Assembly (NCBI GenBank): GCA_963720375.1
Contig: CAVRFM010000009.1
Span: forward strand, 1 to 64,000
DNA length: 64,000 bases
Reading direction: 5' to 3'
Origin: JAPLHP01 sp963720375
Lineage (GTDB): Bacteria > Chloroflexota > Dehalococcoidia > UBA2247 > RBG-13-53-26
Positions 63,088 through 64,000 of the stretch are shown here, piece by piece. The notes beneath the pieces were generated by a model, which saw only the letters and a program-made list of their open reading frames with translations, had not been told where the DNA came from and did not search any database. How positions within the stretch are numbered: the stretch's first letter is position 1; each line of letters opens with the position of its first letter. Position numbers and translations under genes: made by a program.

Positions 63088-63675
63088 ATGCATGATTGGC
63101 ACTCATTAGCCTATCACGGCGATGAATGGTTGGTTGGCTACGCTTGTACCCCACCGGGTGTGCCTAGTGTGCTCATCTTTTCCGTTGGACATGCGCTTGA
63201 ACTGTATCTGAAGGCAGCTCACGCGAAGCTCTTTGGTGACTTTGATGAGGCTCTCGGCTTCGGGCACAGAGTCAAAGACCTGTGGGACGCCTGCAAGAAA
63301 GGCGACTGCGCATTCCTTCCGAATCACGAGATACGGGACGCCATCTTTTCGCTAGACTTCCTTGACCAGCAGGTCTTCAAGACGCTGTCCAGAGACGATC
63401 AGCTTCATTTCATTAAGTACCAAAGCTTGTATATCATTGCGAAACACCTACAGGATTTGAAGTATCTTGGGTTGCCGTGGAAGACGCGGAAGAAGCGGGG
63501 AACTACGGGGATGGCGTGGGTTCAGCCCGATCCGTACTGGATTACTCTGTTCAGGGACTTGAGAGGGTACCTTGGCTATCCGCCGCATGGGAAAGCAGAC
63601 TTCATTAAACAGCAAATGGACTTGGGGATGATTCCACCCACTGCCGCCAGTTACCTTTCAGGTCTGTACAGATGA
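63088..63675 (+). CDS. HEPN-like helical protein
   Basis: A 195-residue protein. VGHALELYLKAAHAKLFG is the helix typical of HEPN-superfamily proteins; LRGYLGYPPHGKADFIKQQM lies near the end. The RX4-6H motif of active HEPN RNases is not clearly present, so a catalytic toxin role is unsupported. ATG 63088 is preferred over GTG 63085, and GAGGGC precedes it. There is no antitoxin or nucleotidyltransferase partner next to it. It sits between the inverted palindromic repeats. Confidence 0.6.
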   Translation: MHDWHSLAYHGDEWLVGYACTPPGVPSVLIFSVGHALELYLKAAHAKLFGDFDEALGFGHRVKDLWDACKKGDCAFLPNHEIRDAIFSLDFLDQQVFKTLSRDDQLHFIKYQSLYIIAKHLQDLKYLGLPWKTRKKRGTTGMAWVQPDPYWITLFRDLRGYLGYPPHGKADFIKQQMDLGMIPPTAASYLSGLYR

Positions 63676-63804
63676 AAGCATCTGGTAACAATGGCATGCA
63701 GCCGGATGCTCGTACCTCGCGCCGCTGATGTCGGGCGTTCACCCCACTGACTAGCGCGCAATCATGTCGATGCCCGACTGGGGCGTTTGTTTGTTGGCTT
63801 GTCT

Positions 63805-63873
63805 CCTGGGTTGGGGTATGATGGTTACCACCAGTTCAGATGATGGATAATCGTGAGTATAACAGAGACGATA
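63805..63873 (+). repeat. Dispersed 70-bp repeat, copy 2
   Basis: Matches 35481-35552 in the same orientation with scattered substitutions. Confidence 0.6.
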
Positions 63874-63902
63874 CCTCAATGAGGAATGGTACGTAATAGA
63901 GA

Positions 63903-63977
63903 TGGCTGGCCAGTCAACCGAATGTGACTCAAACCGCAGAGTCACATTCTCCCCCTTCTAAGATTGACTGCCAGCCA
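63903..63977 (-). repeat. 75-bp palindromic repeat, copy 2
   Basis: Inverted copy of 61538-61612, same length, with the same outer and inner arms. The two copies flank the SDR and HEPN-like genes. Confidence 0.85.
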
Positions 63978-64000
63978 TTCGATTTTTAGGACGGTTCTCG

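Larger units (their letters stand above)
63676..64000. other. Repeat-rich region at the window end
   Basis: No gene. It holds copies of two dispersed repeats (63805-63873 and 63903-63977). Confidence 0.6.

Overview
The window reads as bacterial chromosome from an uncultured anaerobe, most likely a Chloroflexota lineage close to Dehalococcoidia. This is inferred from gene content: an anaerobe-type oxygen-defence set (rubrerythrins, desulforedoxin-like protein, hemerythrin, Fe/Mn SOD, WrbA), a DUF134/NifX-like/Mrp/metallo-beta-lactamase cluster, LarC and FmdE proteins, and MEDS-PAS sensor kinases. No rRNA, tRNA or CRISPR array was found.

Layout. 1-3.3 kb: mobile-element-like module with a sigma-like fragment, a beta-clamp homologue that lacks its first domain, a small zinc protein, and two unknown proteins that each carry a clamp-binding-like QxxLF motif at a terminus. 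3.4-9.6 kb: candidate defence island (nucleoside deoxyribosyltransferase; HD phosphohydrolase + small protein + ImmA/IrrE peptidase; SIR2-TPR protein with a seven-unit 120-bp repeat). 10-17 kb: LOG protein, NfeD-like protein, two hotdog thioesterases, TPR protein and an LRR surface protein, three of them behind related promoters. 17-23 kb: methyltransferase, LarC, FmdE, HAD protein with an MscS remnant beside it, and two coiled-coil proteins. 23.15-25.6 kb: a likely transposon in which an IS6/IS240-like transposase lies between two membrane-protein genes. 26-29.4 kb: DUF134 regulator, NifX-like, Mrp and MBL genes.

29.7-61.3 kb is a large redox and oxygen-tolerance region. It holds flavin disulfide reductases, desulforedoxin-like protein, hemerythrin, a P-type ATPase, a two-component relay (MEDS/six-PAS kinase, Rcp1-type receiver, receiver-PAS-HisKA_3 kinase, NarL-type regulator), a glycosyltransferase, DJ-1/PfpI, SOD, ferritin-like, Rieske, WrbA, two rubrerythrins, acyl-CoA ligase, ferredoxin, nitroreductase, ABC exporter, MsrA/MsrB and pirin. 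Four promoters in this region share one composite architecture: two AGGTA-type boxes exactly 24 bp apart, then an ATACT -10 element 37-39 bp after the second box. They suggest one regulon, possibly driven by the NarL-type regulator. 61.5-64 kb: SDR and HEPN-like genes lie between two inverted copies of a 75-bp palindromic repeat.

At least six genes are broken by one-base indels, mostly single-base insertions, with the conserved protein continuing in the next frame. Sequencing or assembly error is as likely as real decay, so these genes are annotated over their full span with the break noted.
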